Assembly: GCA_002070275.1 (NCBI GenBank)
Contig: MWCY01000014.1
Location: forward strand, 1-64,000
DNA length: 64,000 bases
Reading direction: 5' to 3'
Origin: Candidatus Hydrogenedentes bacterium ADurb.Bin170
GTDB lineage: Bacteria; Hydrogenedentota; Hydrogenedentia; Hydrogenedentales; CAITNO01
Made by a program: the position numbers and the translations under genes. Each line of letters opens with the position of its first letter. The stretch's first letter is position 1. Under the pieces are notes generated by a model. The model made no database searches and was not told the DNA's origin. It saw only the letters and a program-made list of their open reading frames with translations. Shown one piece after another: positions 41,092 through 49,094 of this stretch.

Positions 41092-42905
41092 CAGCCTATA
41101 TACTGGTGGAAGGCGGCGGTTCCGGTACCCGTGCGGCACTGGTGAATGAAAAAGGACAGCGCGAAAAGGCTTACGAGAGAGGCCCCTCCAATCCGGTTGC
41201 CTACGGAATCGTGCAGGCGGCACAGGTGATTGTATCGCTGGCGAAAGAGGCGCTTGCCGGGCGTTCTGCCGAAAGCTGTGTACTCTATGCGGCGCTTGCC
41301 GGGGCGGCTGAAAAGGAAGTGCAGACAGCCCTCGCGCAGAGAATCGGAACAGCCTTGCAGCTGCGGCGTGTATTTGTCTGCCCGGATCTTCATGCAATGC
41401 TGCTTGCCAATGCGGGGGCGGAAGAAGGCATTCTTGTGATTTCGGGTACCGGCGCTTCGGTTCTTGCCAAAGACCGGCAGAACCGGCTGCTGAAGGTGGG
41501 CGGCTGGGGCGCTGTGCTGGGAGACGAGGGGAGCGCTTATAATCTCGCTGTATCCGCTTTGCGTACCGCTGCCCGTGCCGAAGATCAGATCGGGCAGAGT
41601 ACGATCCTGGCAGAGAATCTGACAGAAGCGGCGGGTCTTCCGGAATTTTCGGCTTTTTCCCGATGGATCAGCAGCGCAACGAAAAGAGAAGTTGCCGCAC
41701 TGGCGCCTGCTGTTCTGACAGCGGCGGAGCAGGGCGATCTTCCCGCACTGCAGTGTGTGGAAGAGGAAGCCTGGCAGCTGGCGCTCCGTGTTTGTGCCGC
41801 TCATGAGCAGCTGCGGCTCCGCCCCGATGCTGCGGTATATGAATACGGCGGTTTGCTGGAAGGCAGTATGCTGTTCAGGCAGTATTTTCACCAGTCGCTG
41901 GACTCGCTGCCGGAACTGAAATGCCAGCCCTGTGCCTGCCGCGGACTGGATGCCGTGTCTTATTTGCACACCCTTGAAAAATGTCCCGACTGGGCATCTG
42001 AATGGACGATGAAACCCGGTGCAGCAAAGGTTCCTGCCCTTCCGGATACGGAAAGGGCAGGCAAGGGAAAGACGCTTGATGAATTGACTCCGGAAGAAAT
42101 AGTTGCCGCCATGCAGCATGCCGATATGGAAGCGCTTCAGGCAGTCGGTGCCGCATCGGAAAGCATCGCTGCTGCCGTGGACTATGCCGGACATTGCCTT
42201 AAACAGGGCGGGCGTCTCATTTATACAGGTGCCGGGACAAGCGGTCGTCTGGGGGTTCTGGATGCGTCGGAATGCCCGCCTACCTTTGGTGTGTCGCCGG
42301 ATCGTGTCGTCGGGCTGATTGCCGGCGGCGACCGTGCTCTTCGCGACAGTGTGGAGGGGGCGGAGGATGACCCCGTGCTGGGCGCCGCCGATCTGGAGGC
42401 ATTGAATCCGGACGGGCGGGATTTCGTGATCGGCATTGCGGCATCGGGCACAACTCCGTACGTTGCCGGAGCGCTGTCAGCAGCAGCCCGGGCTGGTGCC
42501 CGGACAGCACTCATTACCAGCAGCACAGCCTCGCCGATTCCCTCCGATTATCCTGTGGTATTGAATACGGGTCCGGAAGTGCTTACCGGCTCCACCAGAC
42601 TGAAAGCAGGAACCGCCGCAAAGCTCGTGCTGAACCGGATCAGCACCGGCGCCATGGCACAGGCAGGGCTGATTTACAAAGGGCGCATGGTCGGTATGGC
42701 GCCTGCCAATATTAAACTGCGGCATCGGGCGGAGCGTATTGTGAGAGAACTGACAGGGCTGACACAGGAAGAAAGTGCTGTGCTCCTGAATCAGGCGGGC
42801 GGCAGGATTACGGCAGCAGTCGTTATGGGCATAAAACAGGTGCCTTTATCCGAAGCGGAGACTCTGCTGGAACAGCATGGAAACAGATTGCGCGAAATCC
42901 TGTGA
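41088..42905 (+). CDS. murQ: Amino-sugar kinase / MurNAc-6-phosphate etherase fusion
   Basis: The 605-residue protein is two enzymes in one. Residues about 1-300 are a BadF/BadG-type sugar kinase (ILVEGGGSGTRAALV phosphate loop, ISGTGASVLAKD, GGWGAVLGDEGSAYNL), like GlcNAc or MurNAc kinases. Residues about 320-605 are MurQ (LIYTGAGTSGRLGVLDASEC, SVEGAEDDP with the catalytic Glu, GIAASGTTPYVAGAL, LKAGTAAKLVLNRIST). Kinase then etherase would convert MurNAc to GlcNAc-6-phosphate and lactate. The ATG at 41088 overlaps the GH1-like stop (ATGA); earlier in-frame codons lie inside that gene. The context suggests peptidoglycan recycling or use. Confidence 0.93.
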   Translation: MTAYILVEGGGSGTRAALVNEKGQREKAYERGPSNPVAYGIVQAAQVIVSLAKEALAGRSAESCVLYAALAGAAEKEVQTALAQRIGTALQLRRVFVCPDLHAMLLANAGAEEGILVISGTGASVLAKDRQNRLLKVGGWGAVLGDEGSAYNLAVSALRTAARAEDQIGQSTILAENLTEAAGLPEFSAFSRWISSATKREVAALAPAVLTAAEQGDLPALQCVEEEAWQLALRVCAAHEQLRLRPDAAVYEYGGLLEGSMLFRQYFHQSLDSLPELKCQPCACRGLDAVSYLHTLEKCPDWASEWTMKPGAAKVPALPDTERAGKGKTLDELTPEEIVAAMQHADMEALQAVGAASESIAAAVDYAGHCLKQGGRLIYTGAGTSGRLGVLDASECPPTFGVSPDRVVGLIAGGDRALRDSVEGAEDDPVLGAADLEALNPDGRDFVIGIAASGTTPYVAGALSAAARAGARTALITSSTASPIPSDYPVVLNTGPEVLTGSTRLKAGTAAKLVLNRISTGAMAQAGLIYKGRMVGMAPANIKLRHRAERIVRELTGLTQEESAVLLNQAGGRITAAVVMGIKQVPLSEAETLLEQHGNRLREIL

Positions 42906-42950
42906 TTTGTGTTCCCCGGCGCAGCACTGTCGCACTCCCATGAAAGGCTT

Positions 42951-42959
42951 TGATATACT
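42951..42959 (+). promoter_or_regulatory. Possible extended -10 promoter for the SDR gene
   Basis: TG-A-TATACT, with no clear -35 box. The ATG at 43010 lies about 45 bp beyond the expected start. Confidence 0.4.
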
Positions 42960-43009
42960 ATGTTTATTCTGTGCTCTGTGTCCCCAACCTCAACATCAGG
43001 AGATCTGTT

Positions 43010-43768
43010 ATGCGTCTGAAAGATAAAGTTGCCATTATTACCGGAGCCGGTCTGGGAATGGGGCGTGAAGCCTCTGTGCTGTTTGCCGAAGAAGGGGCGA
43101 AGATTATCGGGCTGGATGTGAATGCCGCCGCTCTGGAAGAAACAGCTGCTTTGGTGAAAGCGGCGGGCAGTGAAATGCTTGCCGTGGCGGGTGATGTTTC
43201 CAAAGAAGCGGATGTGAAGAATGCCATTGCTCAGGGTGTTGCCCGCTTCGGTAAACTCGATATTCTTTATGCCAATGCCGGTGTACTCTGGAAAGATCGC
43301 GATTTTTCCGTACTGGATACAACCGAAGAAAACTGGGATATCGTTCAGGCGATCAATCTGAAGGGACCCTTTTTCCTGACCAAACATGGTATTCCTGAGC
43401 TGAAGAAAAGCGGCGGCGGTTCCATTATCCTGATCGGATCCATTTCCGCGCTGGCAGGCTTTGATCTGGCACAGGATTCTTATACCTGCGCCAAAGGGGC
43501 GCTGATTTCGCTGACAAAATCTCTGGCAGTGCAATTCGGTCCCGATAAAATCCGCGCCAATATCATTCATCCGGGCATGATTGACACGCCGCTTCAGGCA
43601 CCGTATCTGAACGATGAGAAAAAGAAAAACATTGCTTCGGGAATTCCGATTCGGCGTCTCGGTGTTGCCCGGGACATCGCTTATGCCGCCCTGTATCTGG
43701 CTTCCGATGAGTCTACCTTCTGTACCGGTTCGGAACTGGTGGTGGATGGCGGCTTCTATGCCATGTAA
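43010..43768 (+). CDS. Short-chain dehydrogenase/reductase (FabG-like)
   Basis: The 252-residue classical SDR has a cofactor motif TGAGLGMGREA (about residues 12-22), AGDVSKEAD, YANAGVLW (NAG motif), catalytic Ser in IGSISALAGF, YTCAKGAL (YxxxK, about residues 157-161) and IHPGMIDTPL. The C-terminus is VVDGGFYAM. AGGAG at 42998-43002 favours the ATG at 43010. Closest family style is 3-oxoacyl-ACP reductase or glucose-1-dehydrogenase-like SDRs; no fatty-acid genes are nearby, so a sugar or polyol substrate is equally possible. It is 54 bp before clpP. Confidence 0.92.
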   Translation: MRLKDKVAIITGAGLGMGREASVLFAEEGAKIIGLDVNAAALEETAALVKAAGSEMLAVAGDVSKEADVKNAIAQGVARFGKLDILYANAGVLWKDRDFSVLDTTEENWDIVQAINLKGPFFLTKHGIPELKKSGGGSIILIGSISALAGFDLAQDSYTCAKGALISLTKSLAVQFGPDKIRANIIHPGMIDTPLQAPYLNDEKKKNIASGIPIRRLGVARDIAYAALYLASDESTFCTGSELVVDGGFYAM

Positions 43769-43822
43769 GCGCCGGATCAAGCGCATTACGGTACCTGAAT
43801 AAAATACCTCGAAAGGATGACC

Positions 43823-44413
43823 ATGTCTTTTATAAAAGCGCAATGCGGCGCTGAAGAACCCGCAAAAGAATCTCCGCTTCTGGCGCAGCTGCTGCAGTCC
43901 AGAATTGTTACCATCGTGGGAGAAGTGGATCAGGAACTGGCGGAAGAGGTGATCAGCACACTGCTTCTTCTGGATGCCCGTTCGCAGGATCTGATCAAGG
44001 TGATCGTAAGCTCTCCCGGCGGACATGTGGATTCCGGTTACGCCATTCACGACATGATGCGTTTCATTAAATCTCCGGTGGCGGCTATCGGTGCCGGATG
44101 GGTGGCGAGCATTGCCGTGCCGATTCTTTTGGGAGCAGACAAGGACAAACGCTTCTCTCTTCCCAACACCCGCTTCCTGCTTCATCAGCCCAGCGGCGGT
44201 GCAGGCGGTCAGGCTTCAGATATCCGTATTGAGGCGCAGGAAATCCTTAAAATCCGGACACGGATCAACCAGCTGATTTCGGATGAAACAGGTCGCAAAG
44301 TGGAAGAAGTTGCCAAAGACAGTGACCGCAATTTCTGGATGAATGCCAAAGAAGCGCTGGATTACGGTCTGATCTGCCGGATTATTTCCAATGCTGATGA
44401 CATCACCTCCTGA
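43823..44413 (+). CDS. clpP: ATP-dependent Clp protease proteolytic subunit
   Basis: The 196-residue ClpP keeps its Ser-His-Asp triad: Ser in GWVASIAVPILLGAD, His in FLLHQPSGGAGGQASDI and Asp in SDRNFWMNAKEALDYGL. The usual GMAAS oxyanion neighbourhood reads GAGWVAS, a divergent form. AAGGA (43812-43816) abuts the ATG at 43817 but is 6 nt from the ATG at 43823, which is chosen. There is no clpX or tig next to it, unlike the standard tig-clpP-clpX order, so it may be an additional ClpP. It probably forms the tetradecameric cytoplasmic chamber with a Clp ATPase encoded elsewhere. Confidence 0.92.
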   Translation: MSFIKAQCGAEEPAKESPLLAQLLQSRIVTIVGEVDQELAEEVISTLLLLDARSQDLIKVIVSSPGGHVDSGYAIHDMMRFIKSPVAAIGAGWVASIAVPILLGADKDKRFSLPNTRFLLHQPSGGAGGQASDIRIEAQEILKIRTRINQLISDETGRKVEEVAKDSDRNFWMNAKEALDYGLICRIISNADDITS

Positions 44414-44430
44414 TTTTCTGAGCAAGGAAT

Positions 44431-44469
44431 AAAAAAACGGGCTGGAGCTTTTCACAGGCTCCAGCCCGT
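44431..44469 (-). terminator. Terminator for the ferritin gene
   Basis: A perfect 12-bp stem ACGGGCTGGAGC / GCTCCAGCCCGT with a 9-nt loop, followed on the minus strand by seven T. It may also stop clpP transcription from the other side, though without a T-run in that direction. Confidence 0.9.
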
Positions 44470-44494
44470 ATGCGTTTACAGGAGGGAACAGGGC

Positions 44495-45007
44495 TTATGC
44501 GCTGGGGGCGATGGTGATGCCGGGGCTCCGTGCGCCCAGTTCGCGGTTGAGCATGAAGAGTGCGCCCGGGGCGCCCTGAGCCAGTTTCAGAGTCTGAACC
44601 ACTTCATCCACGCTGGCTTCTTCTTCCACCTGTTCCGTGATGAACCAGCTCAGGAAAATGGCTGCCGCCGCATCGCCGGACTTGGTTGCCAGGGCATACA
44701 GCTTATTGATGCAGTCGGAAATGTAGCACTCATGCTTGTAAGCGGCTTCAAAAGCGGCAAGCGGGCTTTTCCACGTGGCTTCCGGTTTGCCGATGGCTTC
44801 CAGTTTCACTGCAACGCCGCGCTCATGCAGATAAGCGATGAGTTTCTGGGCATGGGTCAGTTCTTCCACGGCCTGCGCCTGCATCCAGGAGGCAAATCCC
44901 TTGAGATTCTGCTCTTCAAAATAATTGACCATGGACACATAGAGATAGGCGGAAAATAACTCTTCGTTGATTTGTGCGTTAAACGCTTTCTGGAGTTCAG
45001 CTTTCAT
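44495..45007 (-). CDS. ftnA: Bacterial non-haem ferritin
   Basis: The 170-residue ferritin stores iron by ferroxidase action in a 24-mer shell. Visible metal-site residues: Glu and Tyr in NAQINEELFSAYLYVS, Glu/His in AVEELTHAQKL and Gln/Glu in FITEQVEEEASVDEVV. The ATG at 45007 matches family N-termini (MKAELQKAFNAQINEE) and has GAGGAG upstream; longer in-frame extension is not part of the family. It stands alone between converging clpP and the secreted-hydrolase operon. In this anaerobe it would supply or buffer iron for the many Fe-S proteins and limit oxygen damage. Confidence 0.94.
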   Translation of the reverse strand: MKAELQKAFNAQINEELFSAYLYVSMVNYFEEQNLKGFASWMQAQAVEELTHAQKLIAYLHERGVAVKLEAIGKPEATWKSPLAAFEAAYKHECYISDCINKLYALATKSGDAAAAIFLSWFITEQVEEEASVDEVVQTLKLAQGAPGALFMLNRELGARSPGITIAPSA

Positions 45008-45169
45008 TTCATTCAGTCTCCTCGTTGTTGTACTCTTGTTGAACCCTTCGGGTTGATCCCCGTCCTTATATACCCAATAAACGTCATTTGGCGGATGAAT
45101 ATTCCGTCTGCTTTCTGCTGTGGAAACCATCGTCGGCAGGTCATTTCAGAGGGTTATTTCAGAAGGGGC

Positions 45170-46588
45170 TTACTCCACTACCGGTTCCAGCACACGCGCA
45201 CTGTAGCGCCGGAAGGGGACGGGCAGTACACCGTCGGTTACCTGATAGGTTTCACCTGTATGATGATCGCGGTAGCGGACTCCTTCCAGATTGCCGAAAC
45301 CGGAAAGGGTACAGGCAAGACCTTCGCTCCATTCATTTACAGTGATCAGCCAGGGAATCTTTCCGTAGGCTTTGGGCAGAACTACAGGCTTTCTGTCCAC
45401 AGAACCGAAAGTCGGACGATAGGATACGGTGATATCCAGGGCGGCGCGGGGTGCGGAAAGCACAGGCTGCAGTTCGTGCAGTTCTCTTATGACCCGCAGC
45501 AGTTCTGTGAGGAATTCGGACTCTTTCTCCACATAGGCAGTGCCCCAGTAAAGAATACCCTTTGCACCGCGCACAATGGCATCGTATGCCATGAAACGGC
45601 TTTCCCCGAAGTTCGGGCGCCTTAGTTCTTTGCGCACCTGTTCCGATTGGTTGGGTTGAATGTCACCCCACCCGAAACCCTGGAGAACCATCCAAACCGG
45701 CTTCCAGGGTGCTGCCGCCTGCATGCGTACCGTGTAATCCGCAACACTGCTGATCAGCGCATTGTCCAGATCGGAATGGGAGATGGCGGGATGGCGCGGC
45801 ACAGGGTAGATATCACAGCCGACGATGTCGGCACCCTCATTAAAAGCGGCAAGCTGGCTGATCTGGTTTCGGGGTGCATGGTTCATCCATACGGGGATAC
45901 CGGGCGCCATTTTCCTGGTCAGATGATATCCGTCGATCATGCCGCGGCACATAAGCTCCGCCCTTTCCTGAGCACGCGCCATGCTTAATTCCGGGTGGGG
46001 CTGTTCCAGTCCCAGTGCTTCCCAAAGCATATCCATGCGCTTTTCCCAGGTTTCATAATCGGCTATATCACGGTATGCCAGTGCGGCATTGACTTCTGCG
46101 AAGAGCTGTGCCCGCTTGTCATCATCCGCCACTTCCTTAATTTTCTGGCGGAGGGCTTCGGGTTCCTGATGCCAGCGCCACTGCTGCGGCTGATGCCAGC
46201 AATTCCACAGCGCTTCATCGGGTACCTCCCAGACCAGAAGGCGCGGATGGTCTTTCAGAGTTCCGACAAGTGCTGTGAGTTCTTTTTCCCGCTGCTCCCG
46301 GTTCACGGAAAGATCTATGCAGCTGCCTGTATTTACCCAGCCGTATACGCCATGGCGGTCGAGACGATCCAGTTCTTCCGCTTTAGGCTGCGCCTGTACA
46401 AGATTGAATCCGGCTTCTACCATCCGGGCGAGCTGCTCGTCTTCTTTCGGATTTTCATACAGACCCAGCACGAAGCTGCGCTCACCGTTAATGACGAACA
46501 TGCCGTCATCATCAATGGATACTTCTGCTGCCTGAATAAAAAAGGATGTAAGTATGCATAGCATGAAAAGAGGAAGCACGGATTTCAT
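45170..46588 (-). CDS. Secreted glycoside-hydrolase-like TIM-barrel protein
   Basis: The 472-residue product has a signal peptide (about residues 1-20, FFIQA-AEV). The mature part begins INGERSFVLGLYENPKEDEQ and proceeds as a barrel: MVEAGFNLVQAQP, WEVPDEALWNCW (a candidate Glu), VGCDIYPVPRHPA, WMVLQGFGWGD and GILYWGTAYVEK, ending in a small beta domain. It resembles GH2/GH5-like clan A barrels found beside propeller proteins, but I cannot name the family. It is downstream of the propeller/toroid gene with a 71-bp gap, so they probably form one operon acting on the same substrate. Confidence 0.75.
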   Translation of the reverse strand: MKSVLPLFMLCILTSFFIQAAEVSIDDDGMFVINGERSFVLGLYENPKEDEQLARMVEAGFNLVQAQPKAEELDRLDRHGVYGWVNTGSCIDLSVNREQREKELTALVGTLKDHPRLLVWEVPDEALWNCWHQPQQWRWHQEPEALRQKIKEVADDDKRAQLFAEVNAALAYRDIADYETWEKRMDMLWEALGLEQPHPELSMARAQERAELMCRGMIDGYHLTRKMAPGIPVWMNHAPRNQISQLAAFNEGADIVGCDIYPVPRHPAISHSDLDNALISSVADYTVRMQAAAPWKPVWMVLQGFGWGDIQPNQSEQVRKELRRPNFGESRFMAYDAIVRGAKGILYWGTAYVEKESEFLTELLRVIRELHELQPVLSAPRAALDITVSYRPTFGSVDRKPVVLPKAYGKIPWLITVNEWSEGLACTLSGFGNLEGVRYRDHHTGETYQVTDGVLPVPFRRYSARVLEPVVE

Positions 46589-46659
46589 TTTTGTTCTCCT
46601 GAGATAAAGTCAAAAGGTACGGTTAAAAAATTTCAAAACAGTTTTCGCTGAAGGGCGAC

Positions 46660-48915
46660 TCAGTCGGCAGCGCCTTCAATAAAGCCGAAGTAACGACCCA
46701 TCCAATAAGGCAGCAGCCAGTGTACACCTGTAGATTCGCGGTGACCGCCGTCGCCTGCCACCGCTTCATAAGGGTTTTTATCCCAGCGCATGGTGAAGCG
46801 CTCATCAGCGGGAAGAAGCCGGTCAACCTGCCATTTATCCAGCTCAGGCCATCTTACCAGGTTCAGATCTTCGCGCTGTCGCTGATCAACAGTCCACATG
46901 ATCAGATCCAGAGGCGAATCACGAAGATACTTCACGCAGGGTTCCGGATCAAAGTCTTCCACACCATAGGCGGCACAAATAAAATTGTAGAAAGGACTCG
47001 CCTGATCTTTGGTCTGGTTAAAAAGTTGGTAAAGTCCTTCCTTGTATACCTCACGGATGGCTTCATCCTTTTCCAGTGTCATCAGTGCCGGCAGGATCAG
47101 GACGAGCAGCGATGTATCAATTTCCGTGTGATCAGAGGGATCCATGGACTTTGGCGCACGGGCGTATTCCAAATAACCGTGGTCATTGATGAGCTGCCGG
47201 TACGCCTCTTCATATTTCGGGTTTCCGGTAACATGGGCGGTTATTTTCAGATACGCGAGCAGTTCCGTTGCATTGATGGCACGCTCGGAACGCCAGTCAC
47301 CATTTTTCAGCAGATGCTCCGGCGACCAGACACCCCATCGGGTACTTTCTCCGTCTATGTCTTTCCAGTTGAAACCACCTTCCATGAGATAGTCCATGAC
47401 CCTTCCGGCAAGATCGCCCACCTGTTTTTTCTCTGCTTCCGTTTTTGCGCCGTATTCGTGAAAGAAAAAATAACCGAAGAAATGACCGCACATTTCATCG
47501 GAGCTGGTATCGCCTTTCCACAGATGCTTTCCGTCGGCGCTGAGCCTCCACCGTTCTTCCACGCATTTCATGCGCGGATCGCGAATCTGTTTCTCGGCAA
47601 TTTCACGGGCTGTATAACTGCGGTTGCGATCATGGAATCTGTTGGGATTAATGTTTTCAGGGGAGTCCCACTCCACAGGAACAAAGGTGCGTGCGATAAA
47701 GCCGGAAGTGCCGGTAATGGTCTGAAACTGTTCCATGGTGTCCCGGGCTTTCCAGGCTCGTTCCAGCGCCACAGGATCTCCGGTTACCAGATGCCTGAAA
47801 AGTTCCATCACCATATAATGGTTGGTGAATTCTCCGTCATTGTCTTCGTCTTCGTGCACGGAACTCTCAACATCTCCCGGCGTTAACAGCCTGCTGATCC
47901 CTACGATCCAGGGGTCGCGCACTTTTCGCTTCAACAGAATGTCATAGTAGTAATCCGCTTTTTCAGCCAGCGTCATCGTCCGCCGGCGGATGGCGCTGAT
48001 TCCTTTGGCTGTGGCGACCCAGGCGGTTCCGTCTTTATCAAATGCGACAGCCCGGGTGTCATCAGAAGGGAGCCACCGCATACCGTGGCGAAGCGACCAC
48101 TGATTGTCTTTCAATCTTGCAGCGCCGAGAGCAGTGCAGACCCAAAGCGTTCCGTCCGGATGAAAGGCGAGGGCACGCACATCGCTGTTCGGGAGTCCTT
48201 CGCGGGAAGTATAGGACTGGATACGGCTGCCATCTTTGTACACATCGATGCCGCCCATGCCTCCGCACCAGATAGTGCCGTCGCCGGCAACAGCAACCGC
48301 CGTCTCTTCGCTGGCAAGGAGTTCATCACCCGAATAGAGGTGTCGCACCGGCACGGCATGGTTGAAGCGGTAGACGCCGTGTGCGGTGGCAGACCAAAAG
48401 ATTTCATCAGATTCAAAGGCAAGAGCGGCTGCAGAATTTGCCCAGGTGCCTGTGTGTTTTGTCCAGATGCCGTGCCTGTTGAGCCAAAGCCCTTGCGGTC
48501 CCTGAGCGGCTATGCAGCTCCGGGACGCAGCGACAGCACCGATGGGTTCCTGGATAGCCGGCACTTTTTCCAGCGTACCTTTGTCCGTGGTGTGGTAGAG
48601 TCCGTTCCAGGCGCCAATCCAGACCCGTCCGTCCGGTGCTGCAGCAGCGCTGAAGGAAGGACCTGCCTCTTCTTCTGTCTGCATGGCGGTGAAAGTCTTT
48701 CCGTCTTTAAGGGCGTAAATTCCTGCAGCCGTTGCCGCCCATACTCTGTTTTTGCCGTCCACGGCGAGGGCACGCACATCTCCGGCACGACCGTCCAGAG
48801 TAAAAAAGTCCCGGTATTCCTGAATGAAAGGCGTGTCCGGCACGGCAGGTGGTGCGGCAACGGCAGGCACTGCCAGAAAAAGGGCAATGGCGGAAAAGAC
48901 GAACGAATAACGCAT
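46660..48915 (-). CDS. Secreted seven-bladed propeller plus alpha/alpha-toroid protein
   Basis: The 751-residue product has a signal peptide (about residues 1-21, AVPAVA-APP), then seven propeller blades of the two-component-regulator-propeller type (about 40-320), for example RALAVDGKNRVWAATAAGIY, RVWIGAWNGLYHT, TIWCGGMGGIDVYKDG and TAWVATAKGIS. The C-terminal 400 residues are helical (YYYDILLKRKVRDPW, MELFRHLVTGDP, INATELLAYLKITAHVTGNP), suggesting an alpha/alpha barrel of lyase or glycosidase type. AAGGAG is 7 nt before the ATG at 48915; the longer upstream frame lacks a signal peptide at its start. No kinase domain is present, so this is not a hybrid sensor. Polysaccharide handling is inferred. 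Confidence 0.8.
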   Translation of the reverse strand: MRYSFVFSAIALFLAVPAVAAPPAVPDTPFIQEYRDFFTLDGRAGDVRALAVDGKNRVWAATAAGIYALKDGKTFTAMQTEEEAGPSFSAAAAPDGRVWIGAWNGLYHTTDKGTLEKVPAIQEPIGAVAASRSCIAAQGPQGLWLNRHGIWTKHTGTWANSAAALAFESDEIFWSATAHGVYRFNHAVPVRHLYSGDELLASEETAVAVAGDGTIWCGGMGGIDVYKDGSRIQSYTSREGLPNSDVRALAFHPDGTLWVCTALGAARLKDNQWSLRHGMRWLPSDDTRAVAFDKDGTAWVATAKGISAIRRRTMTLAEKADYYYDILLKRKVRDPWIVGISRLLTPGDVESSVHEDEDNDGEFTNHYMVMELFRHLVTGDPVALERAWKARDTMEQFQTITGTSGFIARTFVPVEWDSPENINPNRFHDRNRSYTAREIAEKQIRDPRMKCVEERWRLSADGKHLWKGDTSSDEMCGHFFGYFFFHEYGAKTEAEKKQVGDLAGRVMDYLMEGGFNWKDIDGESTRWGVWSPEHLLKNGDWRSERAINATELLAYLKITAHVTGNPKYEEAYRQLINDHGYLEYARAPKSMDPSDHTEIDTSLLVLILPALMTLEKDEAIREVYKEGLYQLFNQTKDQASPFYNFICAAYGVEDFDPEPCVKYLRDSPLDLIMWTVDQRQREDLNLVRWPELDKWQVDRLLPADERFTMRWDKNPYEAVAGDGGHRESTGVHWLLPYWMGRYFGFIEGAAD

Positions 48916-49019
48916 TATGTTCTCCTTACTTTCTTGGTGACACCGGCACTGCTCCGGGCCTGAGCCCGGTGAGATGCTGTTGCTGTTTTGTCCAGCAGCA
49001 CTCACGGCTGACCGGGAAA

Positions 49020-49058
49020 CTATAAAAAGAAACTGCACTGCCCGTGTGAAGGCAGTGC
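49020..49058 (-). terminator. Terminator of the HDOD gene
   Basis: An 8-bp perfect stem (GCACTGCC 49035-49042 / GGCAGTGC 49051-49058) with an 8-nt loop is followed on the minus strand by AGTTTCTTTTTATA. The other side reads TGTTTTCTT, so it may work both ways. Confidence 0.65.
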
Positions 49059-49094
49059 TGTTTTCTTAAGCCGGATTGCAGGCGGACGAGTCCG

